A stretch of 64,000 nucleotides of DNA from Glutamicibacter nicotianae (lineage in GTDB: Bacteria; Actinomycetota; Actinomycetes; Actinomycetales; Micrococcaceae). Where the stretch lies: contig NZ_BJNE01000008.1 of NCBI RefSeq assembly GCF_006539525.1, positions 62,001 through 126,000 of the forward strand, written 5' to 3'. Position 1 is the stretch's first letter, and the number at the start of each line of letters is the position of its first letter. Of this stretch, positions 40,713-49,198 are shown piece after piece. A program made the translations under genes and the position numbers. The notes beneath the pieces were generated by a model. The model had not been told where the DNA came from and did no database searches. It was given only the letters and a program-made list of their open reading frames with translations.

Positions 40713-40727
40713 TGTTCCGTTCAACGG
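40713..40727. promoter_or_regulatory. Putative IclR half-site in the SDR/iclR promoter region
   Basis: TGTTCCGTTCAACGG matches the first 15 bases of the arm of the palindrome at 41566-41606 at 12 positions (TGTTyCrTTCAACrG). It lies between the divergent SDR and iclR genes, suited to autoregulation. Confidence 0.55.
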
Positions 40728-40766
40728 TATATTTTGGTTCGTTGCAGGCAGAGAGGCAGGTGCGTC

Positions 40767-41564
40767 ATGGCGAACTCGCCATCCGGAGAATCGGTAATCC
40801 ACCGCGTAGTGCGGATCTTGTCCGCCTTCGGAGAGCAATCCCCAGCCTTGGGGCTGCGCGAGCTTTCCCGCTTGATCGACCTGCCGGTATCCACGGTCTA
40901 TCGGCTGGTCAGCGAGCTGGAGATAGAAGGGCTGCTGGTGCGTGACGCTAGCGGCCAATTGCGCCACGGGCACCGGCTGTGGGAGCTGGCCTCCCGCGGA
41001 TCCCGTGCATCCTCGTTGCGCGAAGCTGCGTTGCCGTCCATGGAGGACTTGATCAACCATGGGCTCAACCACGTCTCCCTGGGTGTCCTGGAGGGCAACG
41101 ATGTGCTGTACATCGAGCGCTTGGCAGCGGATGACGCTACCGTGAACATCACCAAGATCGCTGGGCGACTACCAGTGCACGGGTGCTCGGCCGGTCTGGT
41201 TTTCATGGCCTACGCGCAGGATGCAGTGCAGGAGATGTTCCTGTCGCGCCGGCTGGAAAAGCTGACGGAGGATACCGTCACCGAACCTGAGAGGCTGCGC
41301 GCCATTCTGGCCGAGATCCGCGGCCGCGGGTACGTGAGCATGCAAGGCATCATCGTCCCGGAGTCCAGCGGCATATCGGTGCCGATCTTCACTGAAAAGA
41401 ACCATGCGGTGGCCACCCTGTCGGCCATCGTGCCGCGCGGAGCGGAGTCCCTGAACCTGATTGTTCCGCACCTGAAAATCGCTTCCAGTGCCATAACGCG
41501 CCGACTGGGCTACGAACCCTCTGGGCGCGAGATCCAGCGCCGTAGCACGCCTGCAACCTTCTAA
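40767..41564 (+). CDS. IclR family transcriptional regulator
   Basis: Regulator of 265 residues. The N-terminal winged HTH contains LRELSRLIDLPVSTVYRLVSELE. The C-terminal IclR effector domain reads from LREAALPSMEDLINHGLNHVSL through GCSAGLVFMAYA to VPIFTEKNHAVATLSAIVP. The ATG at 40767 has AGAGGCAGG upstream; the longer open frame to 40635 overlaps the divergent SDR. It likely controls the flanking catabolic genes in response to a pathway substrate. Confidence 0.93.
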   Translation: MANSPSGESVIHRVVRILSAFGEQSPALGLRELSRLIDLPVSTVYRLVSELEIEGLLVRDASGQLRHGHRLWELASRGSRASSLREAALPSMEDLINHGLNHVSLGVLEGNDVLYIERLAADDATVNITKIAGRLPVHGCSAGLVFMAYAQDAVQEMFLSRRLEKLTEDTVTEPERLRAILAEIRGRGYVSMQGIIVPESSGISVPIFTEKNHAVATLSAIVPRGAESLNLIVPHLKIASSAITRRLGYEPSGREIQRRSTPATF

Positions 41565-41565
41565 G

Positions 41566-41606
41566 TGTTTCATTCAACAGAGCATGGTGCTCTGTTGAAT
41601 GAAACA
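41566..41606. promoter_or_regulatory. 19-bp perfect inverted repeat, likely operator of the catabolic operon
   Basis: The arms TGTTTCATTCAACAGAGCA (41566-41584) and TGCTCTGTTGAATGAAACA (41588-41606) are separated by TGG. It begins 1 nt after the iclR stop codon and lies 79 nt before the flavoprotein ATG. No T-run follows, so an operator is more likely than a terminator. A related half-site lies in the iclR promoter. Confidence 0.75.
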
Positions 41607-41684
41607 TGCCGCACAACACCTGGTGTGACCCATGTCATGATCGTCTGCATTCCAGCAATGCATTCGATCGAAGGGGATCACTCC

Positions 41685-43355
41685 ATGCGTATTCTTAACC
41701 CGGAAATCCGGCAACCACTCCCCGGCTACGATGTGGTCGTCGTCGGCTCCGGTGCCGGCGCGCTGACCACCGCAGCCACCGCCGCGAAGGCCGGCCGTTC
41801 GGTCATCGTCCTGGAAAAGAGCGATCTGCTTGGCGGCACCTCGGCAGTTTCCGGTGGCATGCTCTGGGTAGTCGACAACCATCATGCGCGCGAAGCGGGG
41901 ATCGAGGATTCCAAGCAGGCGGGACGCGAGTACGTGCAGGCAGTAGCCCGCGGACGCGGACGCCCCGAACTGCTGGATGCCGCGCTGGACTACGGTGATG
42001 CGATGCTGCAGTTCGCCGAAACCGAGCTCGGCGTGAAGTTCATTTTCCTTGACAACTTTCCTGACTATCGCCAAGACCTGCCCGGCGCGGTATCCGGCGG
42101 ACGCACCGTCGAACCGGAACTTTTCAATTTCCGCGAAGCGCTCGGCACGCTGGCCTCGCACGTGCGCACCGACGGGCGCCACCCCTACACCATGCAGGAA
42201 TACGAGGACTGGGGAGCTTTCACCAAATTCCCTTGGGACGAACTGTCTGCGCGGCAGGATGCCGGCATTGCCGCCAAAGGCCACGCACTGGTCTCCATGT
42301 TGCTCAAGGCTTGCCTGGACAATGGTGTGACCTTGGCCGTGGAGGCCGCCGTGGCCGGGCTGGAAACCAATGAAGGCCGCGTATCCGGGGTGCGCCTGCA
42401 GGATGGCACCAGCATCGACGCCGCGCATGGCGTGATGCTGGGAACTGGAGGTTTCGAATGGGACAAGCCGCTGGCCGATTCGCTGCTGGCGTCCCGCCTG
42501 TACACCATGTGCTCGCCGCCCACGAACACCGGTGACGGGATGAAAATGGCCCAGCGCATCGGTGCGATGACCCGCGGTACCCGCGAAGCATGGTGGGCTC
42601 CGATGTCGGTCACCGGAACTTTGCGCGACGGCGAGCCGGTGGGTTCCCTGCTGCGTTTCGAGCGCCAGGGCCCGGGATCCATCATGGTCAACCGCCACGG
42701 ACAGCGCTTCGCCAACGAGGCGCAGAACTACAACGACCTGGCTCGCGTGTTGCAGTCTTGGGATTCGCCGAACAACCAGACGCTGAATACCCCGGCTCAC
42801 GTCGTCTTCGACCAGTCCTACCTTCAGCGGTATGGAATTCTGGACCACCGTGCCGGCAAACCGACCCCGGATTACCTGATCCAGGCAGACACCCTGGAGG
42901 AACTTGCTGCGAAGATCGGCGTCCCCGCCGCAAATCTGGCGGCCACCGTCGAGCGTTTCAACCAGCATGCGGTGCTTGGCGAGGACCCGGACTTCGGCCG
43001 CGGCTCCTCGGCCTACGACCGCTACTGGGGAGATTCCGACAACCGGTGGCCCAATCCTTCCCTCGGCCCGCTGCAATACGGACCGTACTACGCGATGGAA
43101 GTTGTCAACGGCGCCTTCGGCACCTGCGGCGGAATCGGCACCGGCGGCAACGGCCAGGTGCTGGATGTCGACGGGTTCCCGATCGAAGGCCTGTATGCCG
43201 CGGGCAACACCACCGAGAGCGCCTACGCCGCCGGTTACCCTGGCGCAGGAGCGACCCTCGGGCCGCTGATGACCCTGGCCTACCTGGCCGGACGGGCCCT
43301 CGCCGGGCAACCGGCCGAGTACTCCGCGCGGGATCTGAGCGCGGTGGCCCGATGA
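41685..43355 (+). CDS. FAD-dependent oxidoreductase, 3-ketosteroid-delta1-dehydrogenase-like (first)
   Basis: Flavoprotein of 556 residues. It has the dinucleotide-binding motif VVVVGSGAGALTTA (residues 17-30), LEKSDLLGGTSAVSGGMLWV, and the C-terminal FAD segment ending in GLYAAGNTTESAYAAGYPGAGATLG in separate motifs. The YPGAG element matches the catalytic Tyr/Gly pair of KstD-type dehydrogenases. It probably introduces a C=C next to a ring ketone. The frame extends to 41565 through the palindrome, but the ATG at 41685 with AAGGGG is the sound start. It overlaps the Dabb gene by 4 nt. Confidence 0.9.
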   Translation: MRILNPEIRQPLPGYDVVVVGSGAGALTTAATAAKAGRSVIVLEKSDLLGGTSAVSGGMLWVVDNHHAREAGIEDSKQAGREYVQAVARGRGRPELLDAALDYGDAMLQFAETELGVKFIFLDNFPDYRQDLPGAVSGGRTVEPELFNFREALGTLASHVRTDGRHPYTMQEYEDWGAFTKFPWDELSARQDAGIAAKGHALVSMLLKACLDNGVTLAVEAAVAGLETNEGRVSGVRLQDGTSIDAAHGVMLGTGGFEWDKPLADSLLASRLYTMCSPPTNTGDGMKMAQRIGAMTRGTREAWWAPMSVTGTLRDGEPVGSLLRFERQGPGSIMVNRHGQRFANEAQNYNDLARVLQSWDSPNNQTLNTPAHVVFDQSYLQRYGILDHRAGKPTPDYLIQADTLEELAAKIGVPAANLAATVERFNQHAVLGEDPDFGRGSSAYDRYWGDSDNRWPNPSLGPLQYGPYYAMEVVNGAFGTCGGIGTGGNGQVLDVDGFPIEGLYAAGNTTESAYAAGYPGAGATLGPLMTLAYLAGRALAGQPAEYSARDLSAVAR

Positions 43356-43669
43356 TCCGCCATATTGTGATGTTCCGTTTCGCCGAGGGATTCACCCCGC
43401 AGATCCGCGAACGCTGGATTTCGGGCCTGGACGCCATGAAGGGAAACATCCCCGGCATGCTGAACCTGGTTCACGGACCCGATGTCATGAAAACCGACCG
43501 TTCCTGGGACCACGTGATCGTCGCGGACTTCCACAGTGCCAGCGACATCGCCGTCTACAACACCCACCCGCTGCACGAAGCGATCAAGCCGCTGTCCTTG
43601 CCGAATGTACTGGATCTGGCCTACGTCGATTTCGAGCTGGATTCCTCGATTCTCCCATCGCACAGCTAA
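43352..43669 (+). CDS. Dabb (stress-responsive alpha/beta barrel) domain protein
   Basis: Protein of 105 residues, MIRHIVMFRFAEGFTPQIRE to the DLAYVDFEL strand, matching the dimeric Dabb fold with NTHPLHEAI near residue 70. The start overlaps the flavoprotein stop (ATGA). A longer open frame running in from 42590 is a shadow of the flavoprotein. Dabb proteins include cyclases and small-molecule binding proteins; within this operon it might act on or hold a pathway intermediate, but that is inference. Confidence 0.88.
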   Translation: MIRHIVMFRFAEGFTPQIRERWISGLDAMKGNIPGMLNLVHGPDVMKTDRSWDHVIVADFHSASDIAVYNTHPLHEAIKPLSLPNVLDLAYVDFELDSSILPSHS

Positions 43670-43678
43670 GGACACATC

Positions 43679-45043
43679 ATGAGTACCTCACCCGACGTGG
43701 CGCAACATCCACACACCGAGCCCGGCCGGTCCGTGCCGCGGCGCACCCCGGTCAAGGCCGCGCTGGCCTCCTTCCTGGGCTCGACTCTGGAGTACTACGA
43801 CTTCTTCATCTACGGCACCGCCGCCGCCCTGGTTTTCCCGCAGCTGTTCTTCCCAGCGGGCAACCCGGCCATCTCCACCATCGCGGCCTTCGCGACCTTC
43901 GGCGTCGCCTATGTCGCCCGTCCGCTGGGCGGACTGGTCATGGGGCACTTCGGCGACAAGCTGGGGCGCAAGAATGTCCTGCTCTTCACGCTGATGCTGA
44001 TGGGCATGGCTTCGCTAGGTATCGGGCTGTTGCCGACCTACGAGCAGATCGGGGTATGGGCCACGGTCCTTCTCGTGATTGCCCGCCTGGCTCAGGGCTT
44101 CTCTGCCGGCGCAGAGTCGGCCGGTGCCTCCTCGTTGACCCTGGAGCACTCCCCGGAAGACCGCCGCGGCTTCTTCACCTCGTTCGTGATGACAGGCTAC
44201 GCCTCCGGAATGGTGCTCTCCACGCTAGTGTTCATCCCGGTCACCGCCCTGCCCCAGGAACAGCTGATGAGCTGGGGCTGGCGCATCCCGTTCCTGCTCT
44301 CGGTGTTCGTGCTGGCACTGGCCTTCTGGGTGCGGACCAGGCTGGAGGAAACCCCGGCCTTCGAAGAGCAGGTCGTTGAGGACGAGCCGCGCAAGCTGCC
44401 CTCGCGCGAGGTGCTGCGCTATCAGCGTTCAGATGTGCTGCGCGTGTTCCTGATGTCGATTTTCTCGGTCATGCAGACCATCTTCACGGTCTTCGGCCTG
44501 TCGTATGCGGTGCAGCATGGCGGAATCGAGCGCACCTCGATCCTGACGGTCAATGCGGTGGCCATCGGCCTGTCAATGGTGGCGATGCCGCTGTGCGGCC
44601 GGCTATCGGACAAGATCGGGCGCCGCCCGCTGATGCTGGCCGCAATGATCGGCAGCACGGTGAGCCTTTACCTGTACTTCCTGGCACTGGGCACCGGAAA
44701 CCTCTGGCTGGTCTTCGGGGCGAGCTTCCTGTTCATGACGGTGTTCTACTCCGGATTCAACGGGATCTGGCCGTCATTCTTCGCCGAGCTGTTCGCCACC
44801 CCGGTGCGCTATAGCGGCATGGCCATGGGAAACCAGCTCGGACTGCTCGTGGCCGGATTCGGCCCGATGATCGGCGGCCTGCTGTTGACCGAAGGGGCGT
44901 TCGGCTGGGTTCCGGTCGCCGTCTTCGGAACGGTTTGCGCCCTGCTGGCCGCCATAGCAGCCTTGTCCGCCCGCGAAACCGCCCACACGAATATTGCCGA
45001 GCTCGGCGAGCCCTACCTGCGGGCCGTCGGTTCCGAACGATAG
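43679..45043 (+). CDS. MFS transporter, metabolite:H+ symporter (MHS) family
   Basis: Transporter of 454 residues with twelve membrane segments. The MHS signature FLGSTLEYYDFFIYGTAAAL is at helix 1, followed by GHFGDKLGRKNVLL, RLAQGFSAGAESAGA and RLSDKIGRRPLM. MHS members import organic acids such as shikimate, proline or ketoglutarate with protons. The position between the two flavoproteins suggests that it imports the pathway substrate, which would favour a carboxylate over a neutral steroid. Confidence 0.92.
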   Translation: MSTSPDVAQHPHTEPGRSVPRRTPVKAALASFLGSTLEYYDFFIYGTAAALVFPQLFFPAGNPAISTIAAFATFGVAYVARPLGGLVMGHFGDKLGRKNVLLFTLMLMGMASLGIGLLPTYEQIGVWATVLLVIARLAQGFSAGAESAGASSLTLEHSPEDRRGFFTSFVMTGYASGMVLSTLVFIPVTALPQEQLMSWGWRIPFLLSVFVLALAFWVRTRLEETPAFEEQVVEDEPRKLPSREVLRYQRSDVLRVFLMSIFSVMQTIFTVFGLSYAVQHGGIERTSILTVNAVAIGLSMVAMPLCGRLSDKIGRRPLMLAAMIGSTVSLYLYFLALGTGNLWLVFGASFLFMTVFYSGFNGIWPSFFAELFATPVRYSGMAMGNQLGLLVAGFGPMIGGLLLTEGAFGWVPVAVFGTVCALLAAIAALSARETAHTNIAELGEPYLRAVGSER

Positions 45044-45052
45044 GAGCAACAT

Positions 45053-46771
45053 ATGCCTACCACCTACAACTGCGACCTGCTGATCGTCGGATCCGGTGTG
45101 GCCGGCATGGCCACCGCCATCCGTGCCGCCCACGACGGGTTGAACGTCATCGTTGCGGAGAAATCTCCTCACTTCGGCGGCACCACCGCCTTATCCGCAG
45201 GCTGGTCCTGGGTACCCGGTAATCGGAAAGGCGCTGCCGCTACCGGCGATACCCGTGCCGAGGCGGAAGAATACCTCAAGGCCCTGGCCCCGGACAGCTA
45301 CAACGCCAAGGGCGTTGAAGGCTTCTTGGACACCGTGCCCGAGGCCATCGACTTCTTCGAAAACGACACCGACGTGGTCTTCTCCTACCCGGAAAAGGCG
45401 CCGGACTACCAAATGGACCTGCCCGGGGCGAAGTTGGGCGGCCGGGCGATCCTGCCCTCCGACGCCGACGTGCGCATGCTGGGCGAGCGGCGCAAGGAAA
45501 TCCAGCCCTACCTCAGCTCCTACACCGTTTTCGGCTACATGCCGCAGGTGGGTCCGGACCTGAACCAGTTCTTGCACGCCAACCAGTCCCCGAAGTCCTT
45601 CACCTATGTTGCCGCCAAGCTGCTGAAAACCTGGGCGGACATCGCGCTGCACGGCCAACCGATCAAGCGCACCAACGGTTCGGCGCTGATGGTCCGCATG
45701 GTCCGCTCTGCGCTGGACGCCGGGGTGCGCGTCTGGACTGGCACCCCGGTGCAGGAGCTGTGCACTGCTGCGGACGGCTCGGTCACCGGTGCGGTGCTCG
45801 GTGGCAAGCATGCGGGAATCGTCAACGCCAAACTGGGTGTGGTGTTGGCCGGCGGCGGATTCTCAGCCGATGACGAGCTGCGCCAGAAGTACTTTGCGCA
45901 TGACACCCTCGGCGGGCAGCACTTCACCCCCACCCAGGGACACGACGGTTCCTCGGCCCGCATGGCCATGGACGTTGGCGGCAGGATTAACAACAGCGTT
46001 TCCTCGGTAGCATCCTGGGCCCCGGTCACGGTCTTCAAGTATCTGCGTGGCGGCGGGCAGCGGCTCTTCCCCCATCTGCGGCAGATTGGCCTGCCGGGCA
46101 TGATCACCGTGGACCGCGACGGCAAGCGCTTTGGCAACGAGGCGTTGAGCTACCACGACTTCGGCCGGCAGATGCTGGACCACCACTCCAACGAGCAAGA
46201 CGTCTACGCCTGGATCATCGGCGATAAGAGGCTCATGGACAAGTACGGCATCGGTTACGCCAAGCCGTGGCCGGTTCCGCGCGGCTTCTTCCGCCGGATC
46301 GGATACTTGAACAAGGGCCGCACTGTCGCGGACCTCGCGCAGCAGATCGGCGTGGACCCCAAGGGGTTGGAACAGACCATTGAGCGCTTCAACCGCGACG
46401 CACTCGCCGGCAATGACACCGAATTCGGACGTGGCTCCACAGCCTACAACCACTTCCGCGGCGACATGGAGCACAAGCCCAACCCGAACCTCGCCCCGCT
46501 GGCCAAGGGCCCTTTCTACGCCGCAAAGGTGCAGATGGGGGACATCGGAACGTTCGCGGGCATCGATGTGGACGAGAGCTCCCGGGTAGTCCGCGCTGAC
46601 GGAAGCCGCATCGAAGGCCTGTACTCCGTAGGCGCCACCGCGGTATCAGTCTTCGGCGGAGGGTACCCGGGGTATGGTTCGCACATCGGCCCTGCGCTGG
46701 TATTCGGCTATCGGCTGGGTCGCGACATCCTCCAGCTGGCCGATGAAACCCGCAAGGTGCGCCAGCCGTGA
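45053..46771 (+). CDS. FAD-dependent oxidoreductase, 3-ketosteroid-delta1-dehydrogenase-like (second)
   Basis: Flavoprotein of 572 residues, paralogous to the one at 41685. It has LLIVGSGVAGMATAIRAA, AEKSPHFGGTTALSAGWSWVP and a C-terminal GLYSVGATAVSVFGGGYPG followed by YGSHIGP; YPGYG is the KstD-like catalytic Tyr/Gly element. The GGTTALSAGWSWVPGN motif is closer to true KstD than the first paralogue. It overlaps the downstream SDR by 4 nt (GTGA). It probably performs a second ring desaturation of the pathway. Confidence 0.9.
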   Translation: MPTTYNCDLLIVGSGVAGMATAIRAAHDGLNVIVAEKSPHFGGTTALSAGWSWVPGNRKGAAATGDTRAEAEEYLKALAPDSYNAKGVEGFLDTVPEAIDFFENDTDVVFSYPEKAPDYQMDLPGAKLGGRAILPSDADVRMLGERRKEIQPYLSSYTVFGYMPQVGPDLNQFLHANQSPKSFTYVAAKLLKTWADIALHGQPIKRTNGSALMVRMVRSALDAGVRVWTGTPVQELCTAADGSVTGAVLGGKHAGIVNAKLGVVLAGGGFSADDELRQKYFAHDTLGGQHFTPTQGHDGSSARMAMDVGGRINNSVSSVASWAPVTVFKYLRGGGQRLFPHLRQIGLPGMITVDRDGKRFGNEALSYHDFGRQMLDHHSNEQDVYAWIIGDKRLMDKYGIGYAKPWPVPRGFFRRIGYLNKGRTVADLAQQIGVDPKGLEQTIERFNRDALAGNDTEFGRGSTAYNHFRGDMEHKPNPNLAPLAKGPFYAAKVQMGDIGTFAGIDVDESSRVVRADGSRIEGLYSVGATAVSVFGGGYPGYGSHIGPALVFGYRLGRDILQLADETRKVRQP

Positions 46772-47502
46772 GTGCCGGGATCGCAGTAATTACCGGGGCG
46801 GCAACCGGCATCGGGGCCGCCACCGCGAGGCTGCTTGCCTCGCGCGGGCATCGCGTGGTCATAGGGGACATCGACGGCAGGGCCGAGGGTGTCGCCGATG
46901 AAATCAGGTCTGAAGGGCATCAAGCGCTGGCGGTCCGCTGCGACGTCTCCGATGAAGATTCAGTGGCTGGGCTTTTCGTATCAGCGCGGGATCTCGGGTC
47001 GGTGCAGGTAGTGGTCGCCAACGCCGGCATCGCCGAAACTAAGGGGCCGCTGCATGAGCTGGACGGTTCCGCCTGGAACCGGGTGCTGGACATCAACCTT
47101 GGAGGTACGGCGCTGAGCATGAAGTATGCGCTGCGCCATATGGTTCCGCAGGGCGCCGGTTCCATCGTGGCAATCTCATCGATCCTCGGATTGGTCGGCC
47201 AGGCGAATTCAGCGGCCTATTCGGCAGCGAAGGCAGGGGTGGCGAACCTGGTACGCTCCACGGCGCTGACTTACGCCGCCCAGGGGATCCGGGTCAATGC
47301 CGTGGCACCAGGATACGTGGATACCGAACTTATCCGGCGGCTGCCGCCGGAAGTAAGTTCCCAAATGATCAGCCGCCAGCCGTTGGGGAGGGTCGGTACC
47401 CCGCAGGAAGTCGCGAACGTCATCGGGTTTCTGGCTTCGCCTGAGTCCAGTCTGGTCACCGGTGCAGTCTGGGCCGTTGACGGTGGCTACACGGCGCAAT
47501 AG
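46768..47502 (+). CDS. SDR family oxidoreductase
   Basis: Classical SDR of 244 residues: TGAATGIGAATARLLA, the aspartate of an NAD-binding fold (IGDIDGRAEG), NAGIAETKG, catalytic Ser in ISSILGLVGQ and YSAAKAGVANL, ending GAVWAVDGGYTAQ. It starts with GTG in overlap with the flavoprotein stop, so it is the last gene of the operon 41685-47502. Oxidation of a ring alcohol is the most likely step. Confidence 0.92.
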   Translation: MSAGIAVITGAATGIGAATARLLASRGHRVVIGDIDGRAEGVADEIRSEGHQALAVRCDVSDEDSVAGLFVSARDLGSVQVVVANAGIAETKGPLHELDGSAWNRVLDINLGGTALSMKYALRHMVPQGAGSIVAISSILGLVGQANSAAYSAAKAGVANLVRSTALTYAAQGIRVNAVAPGYVDTELIRRLPPEVSSQMISRQPLGRVGTPQEVANVIGFLASPESSLVTGAVWAVDGGYTAQ

Positions 47503-47515
47503 GCGCTAAAACGCC

Positions 47516-47555
47516 AAGGAGGCGTCGAACCGTTGCCGGTTCGGCGCCTCCTTTT
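47516..47555. terminator. Bidirectional terminator after the catabolic operon
   Basis: AAGGAGGCG and CGAACC pair with GGTTCG and CGCCTCCTT around the loop GTTGCC, with one T/G mismatch inside. TTTT follows on + and an A-run precedes. It lies between the convergent SDR and sugar porter genes. Confidence 0.75.
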
Positions 47556-47575
47556 CGGTGAAGTGCTGCCAGCCG

Positions 47576-48982
47576 CTAGAGGGTCATCTCCTCCAGCTGG
47601 CGCCCCTTGGTTTCCTTGACCAGGAAGATCACGAAGATCAGCGACAGCAGCGCGAATCCTGCGTAGATTCCGTAGGCCAGTGCCAGGCCAGCCTCGGCCA
47701 GCGCGGGAAAGGTGGTTGAGACCGCGAAGTTGGCGATCCACTGCGCCGCGGCTGCCACGCCCAGGGCCATGGCGCGGATCGAGTTAGGGAAGATCTCGCC
47801 GAGCAAGACCCATACGGCCGGACCCCAGGTGGCGCCGAAGCCGACGACGAACAGGTTCGCCGAGACCAGGGCGATAATGCCCCAGCTGCCCGGCAGCGAC
47901 ACGGCGCCGTCGATGGTGACCGACTGGGCGAAGGCCACCGCCATCATGCCCAGCGACAAGGTCATGATGGCCGAGCCGATGGCGAGCAGCAGCTTGCGTC
48001 CCAGCACGTCGATCAGCAGCACCGCCACGATTGTTGCCACCACGTTGGTCACCGAGGTGATCAGCGAAATCGTGAAGGAGTCCGATTCGGCAAAGCCGAC
48101 GGACTTCCACAGCGTGGTGGAGTAGTAGAAGATCACGTTGATGCCGACGAACTGCTGGAAGACCGAGAGCAGGATGCCGACCCACACCAGCGGGTGGAAG
48201 CCGAAGCGTCCCAGCAGGTCCTTGAAAGCCTGGCGCCGCTCGATGTGCACGGTGGCGCGGATCTCCTCGATCTTCTTCTCGGTATCGGCTCCGGCCTTCA
48301 TGCCCATATCGCGGGTCAGCACGGCAGCGGCCTCGACATAGCGGCCGCGCTCGACCAGATAGCGCGGGGATTCCGGAAGCCGCAGCGAGAGCAGGCCGTA
48401 GAGCGCCGCAGGAACCAGCAGCGACAGGTACATCCAGCGCCAGGCGGCCAAGCCGAATAGGCCGACGGCATCTGCCGAGCCCATCACGAAGACCAGCAGC
48501 GCGCTGACCAGGAAGGCCACGAAGATGCCCAGCACGATGGCCATCTGCTGCATGGTGCCAAGGCGTCCGCGGTGCGCGGCGGGGGAGACCTCGGCGATGT
48601 AGGCAGGGGCGATCACCGAGGCGAAGCCCACGCCGATGCCGCCGACGATGCGCCAGATGATCAGGTCGGCCACGCCGAAGCACAGGCCGCAGCCGAGGGC
48701 CGATGCTGCCAGCAGGATGGAGGCGATGAGCATGGTGCGCACGCGTCCCACGCGTTCGGAGACCAGGCCGGCCACCCATGCTCCCAGTGCCGCGCCGAGC
48801 AGGGCGCAGGAAACGGTGAAGCCGATGGTTACCGCGTTGAGCCCGAATTCGTGCTCGACGGCGTCCACGGTGCCGTTGACGATTGATGAGTCATATCCGA
48901 AAACGAACCCGCCCAAGGCCGCCCCGAGGGCGATGAAGATGAGTCGCGCGGAGAGTTTTCCGTCTGGTGTTGTCGCAGTCAC
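47576..48982 (-). CDS. MFS sugar porter family transporter
   Basis: Transporter of 468 residues with twelve helices and the sugar-porter motifs GFVFGYDSSIVNGT, RIVGGIGVGFASVIAPAYIAEVSPA-type segment, PESPRYLVERGR and GRKLLLAIGSA, ending in a PETKG-like VKETKGRQLEEM. It probably imports a hexose, pentose or polyol by proton symport. The start is GTG 48982 without a clear Shine-Dalgarno sequence. It is convergent with the catabolic operon, with no adjacent sugar-metabolic gene. Confidence 0.92.
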   Translation of the reverse strand: MTATTPDGKLSARLIFIALGAALGGFVFGYDSSIVNGTVDAVEHEFGLNAVTIGFTVSCALLGAALGAWVAGLVSERVGRVRTMLIASILLAASALGCGLCFGVADLIIWRIVGGIGVGFASVIAPAYIAEVSPAAHRGRLGTMQQMAIVLGIFVAFLVSALLVFVMGSADAVGLFGLAAWRWMYLSLLVPAALYGLLSLRLPESPRYLVERGRYVEAAAVLTRDMGMKAGADTEKKIEEIRATVHIERRQAFKDLLGRFGFHPLVWVGILLSVFQQFVGINVIFYYSTTLWKSVGFAESDSFTISLITSVTNVVATIVAVLLIDVLGRKLLLAIGSAIMTLSLGMMAVAFAQSVTIDGAVSLPGSWGIIALVSANLFVVGFGATWGPAVWVLLGEIFPNSIRAMALGVAAAAQWIANFAVSTTFPALAEAGLALAYGIYAGFALLSLIFVIFLVKETKGRQLEEMTL

Positions 48983-49140
48983 AATGTGCCATGCTATCGG
49001 ATTCGAGCGCCGCAGAATCCAGATTTTCCGAATTTTCTTGGGAGATCAATCACAATTTGGAAGGATTCCTTACTTTAACGATTTGCGTGGCCTGAACAAC
49101 CGTTTTGCTTCACGCCTGACCAGCCCGGAAATTCCCGTAC
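48983..49140. promoter_or_regulatory. Upstream region of the sugar porter gene
   Basis: A non-coding, A/T-richer stretch between the sugar porter start and the terminator of the NCS2 permease operon. It presumably contains the sugar porter promoter; no clear hexamers or repeats are seen. Confidence 0.35.
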
Positions 49141-49184
49141 AAAAAAGCAGGCCGGCAGTGCGCTAACGCGCACTGCCGGCCTGC
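49141..49184 (-). terminator. Terminator of the thi/NCS2 permease operon
   Basis: A 17-bp perfect stem (49147-49163 with 49168-49184, loop TAAC). On the minus strand the hairpin is followed by TTTTTT (bases 49141-49146). It lies 15 nt after the permease stop. Confidence 0.92.
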
Positions 49185-49198
49185 CGAAATATTTCTTG

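Noticed and set aside
41566-41606. Palindrome read as the iclR terminator
   Set aside because: No T-run on either side, and a related half-site occurs in a promoter; operator is the better reading, though a dual role is not excluded.
41574-43310. 578-codon minus-strand frame over the first flavoprotein
   Set aside because: Antisense shadow; the plus strand encodes recognisable FAD and KstD motifs.
42590-43351. Long upstream extension of the Dabb frame
   Set aside because: Shadow inside the flavoprotein gene; the Dabb domain starts at ATG 43352 in ATGA overlap.
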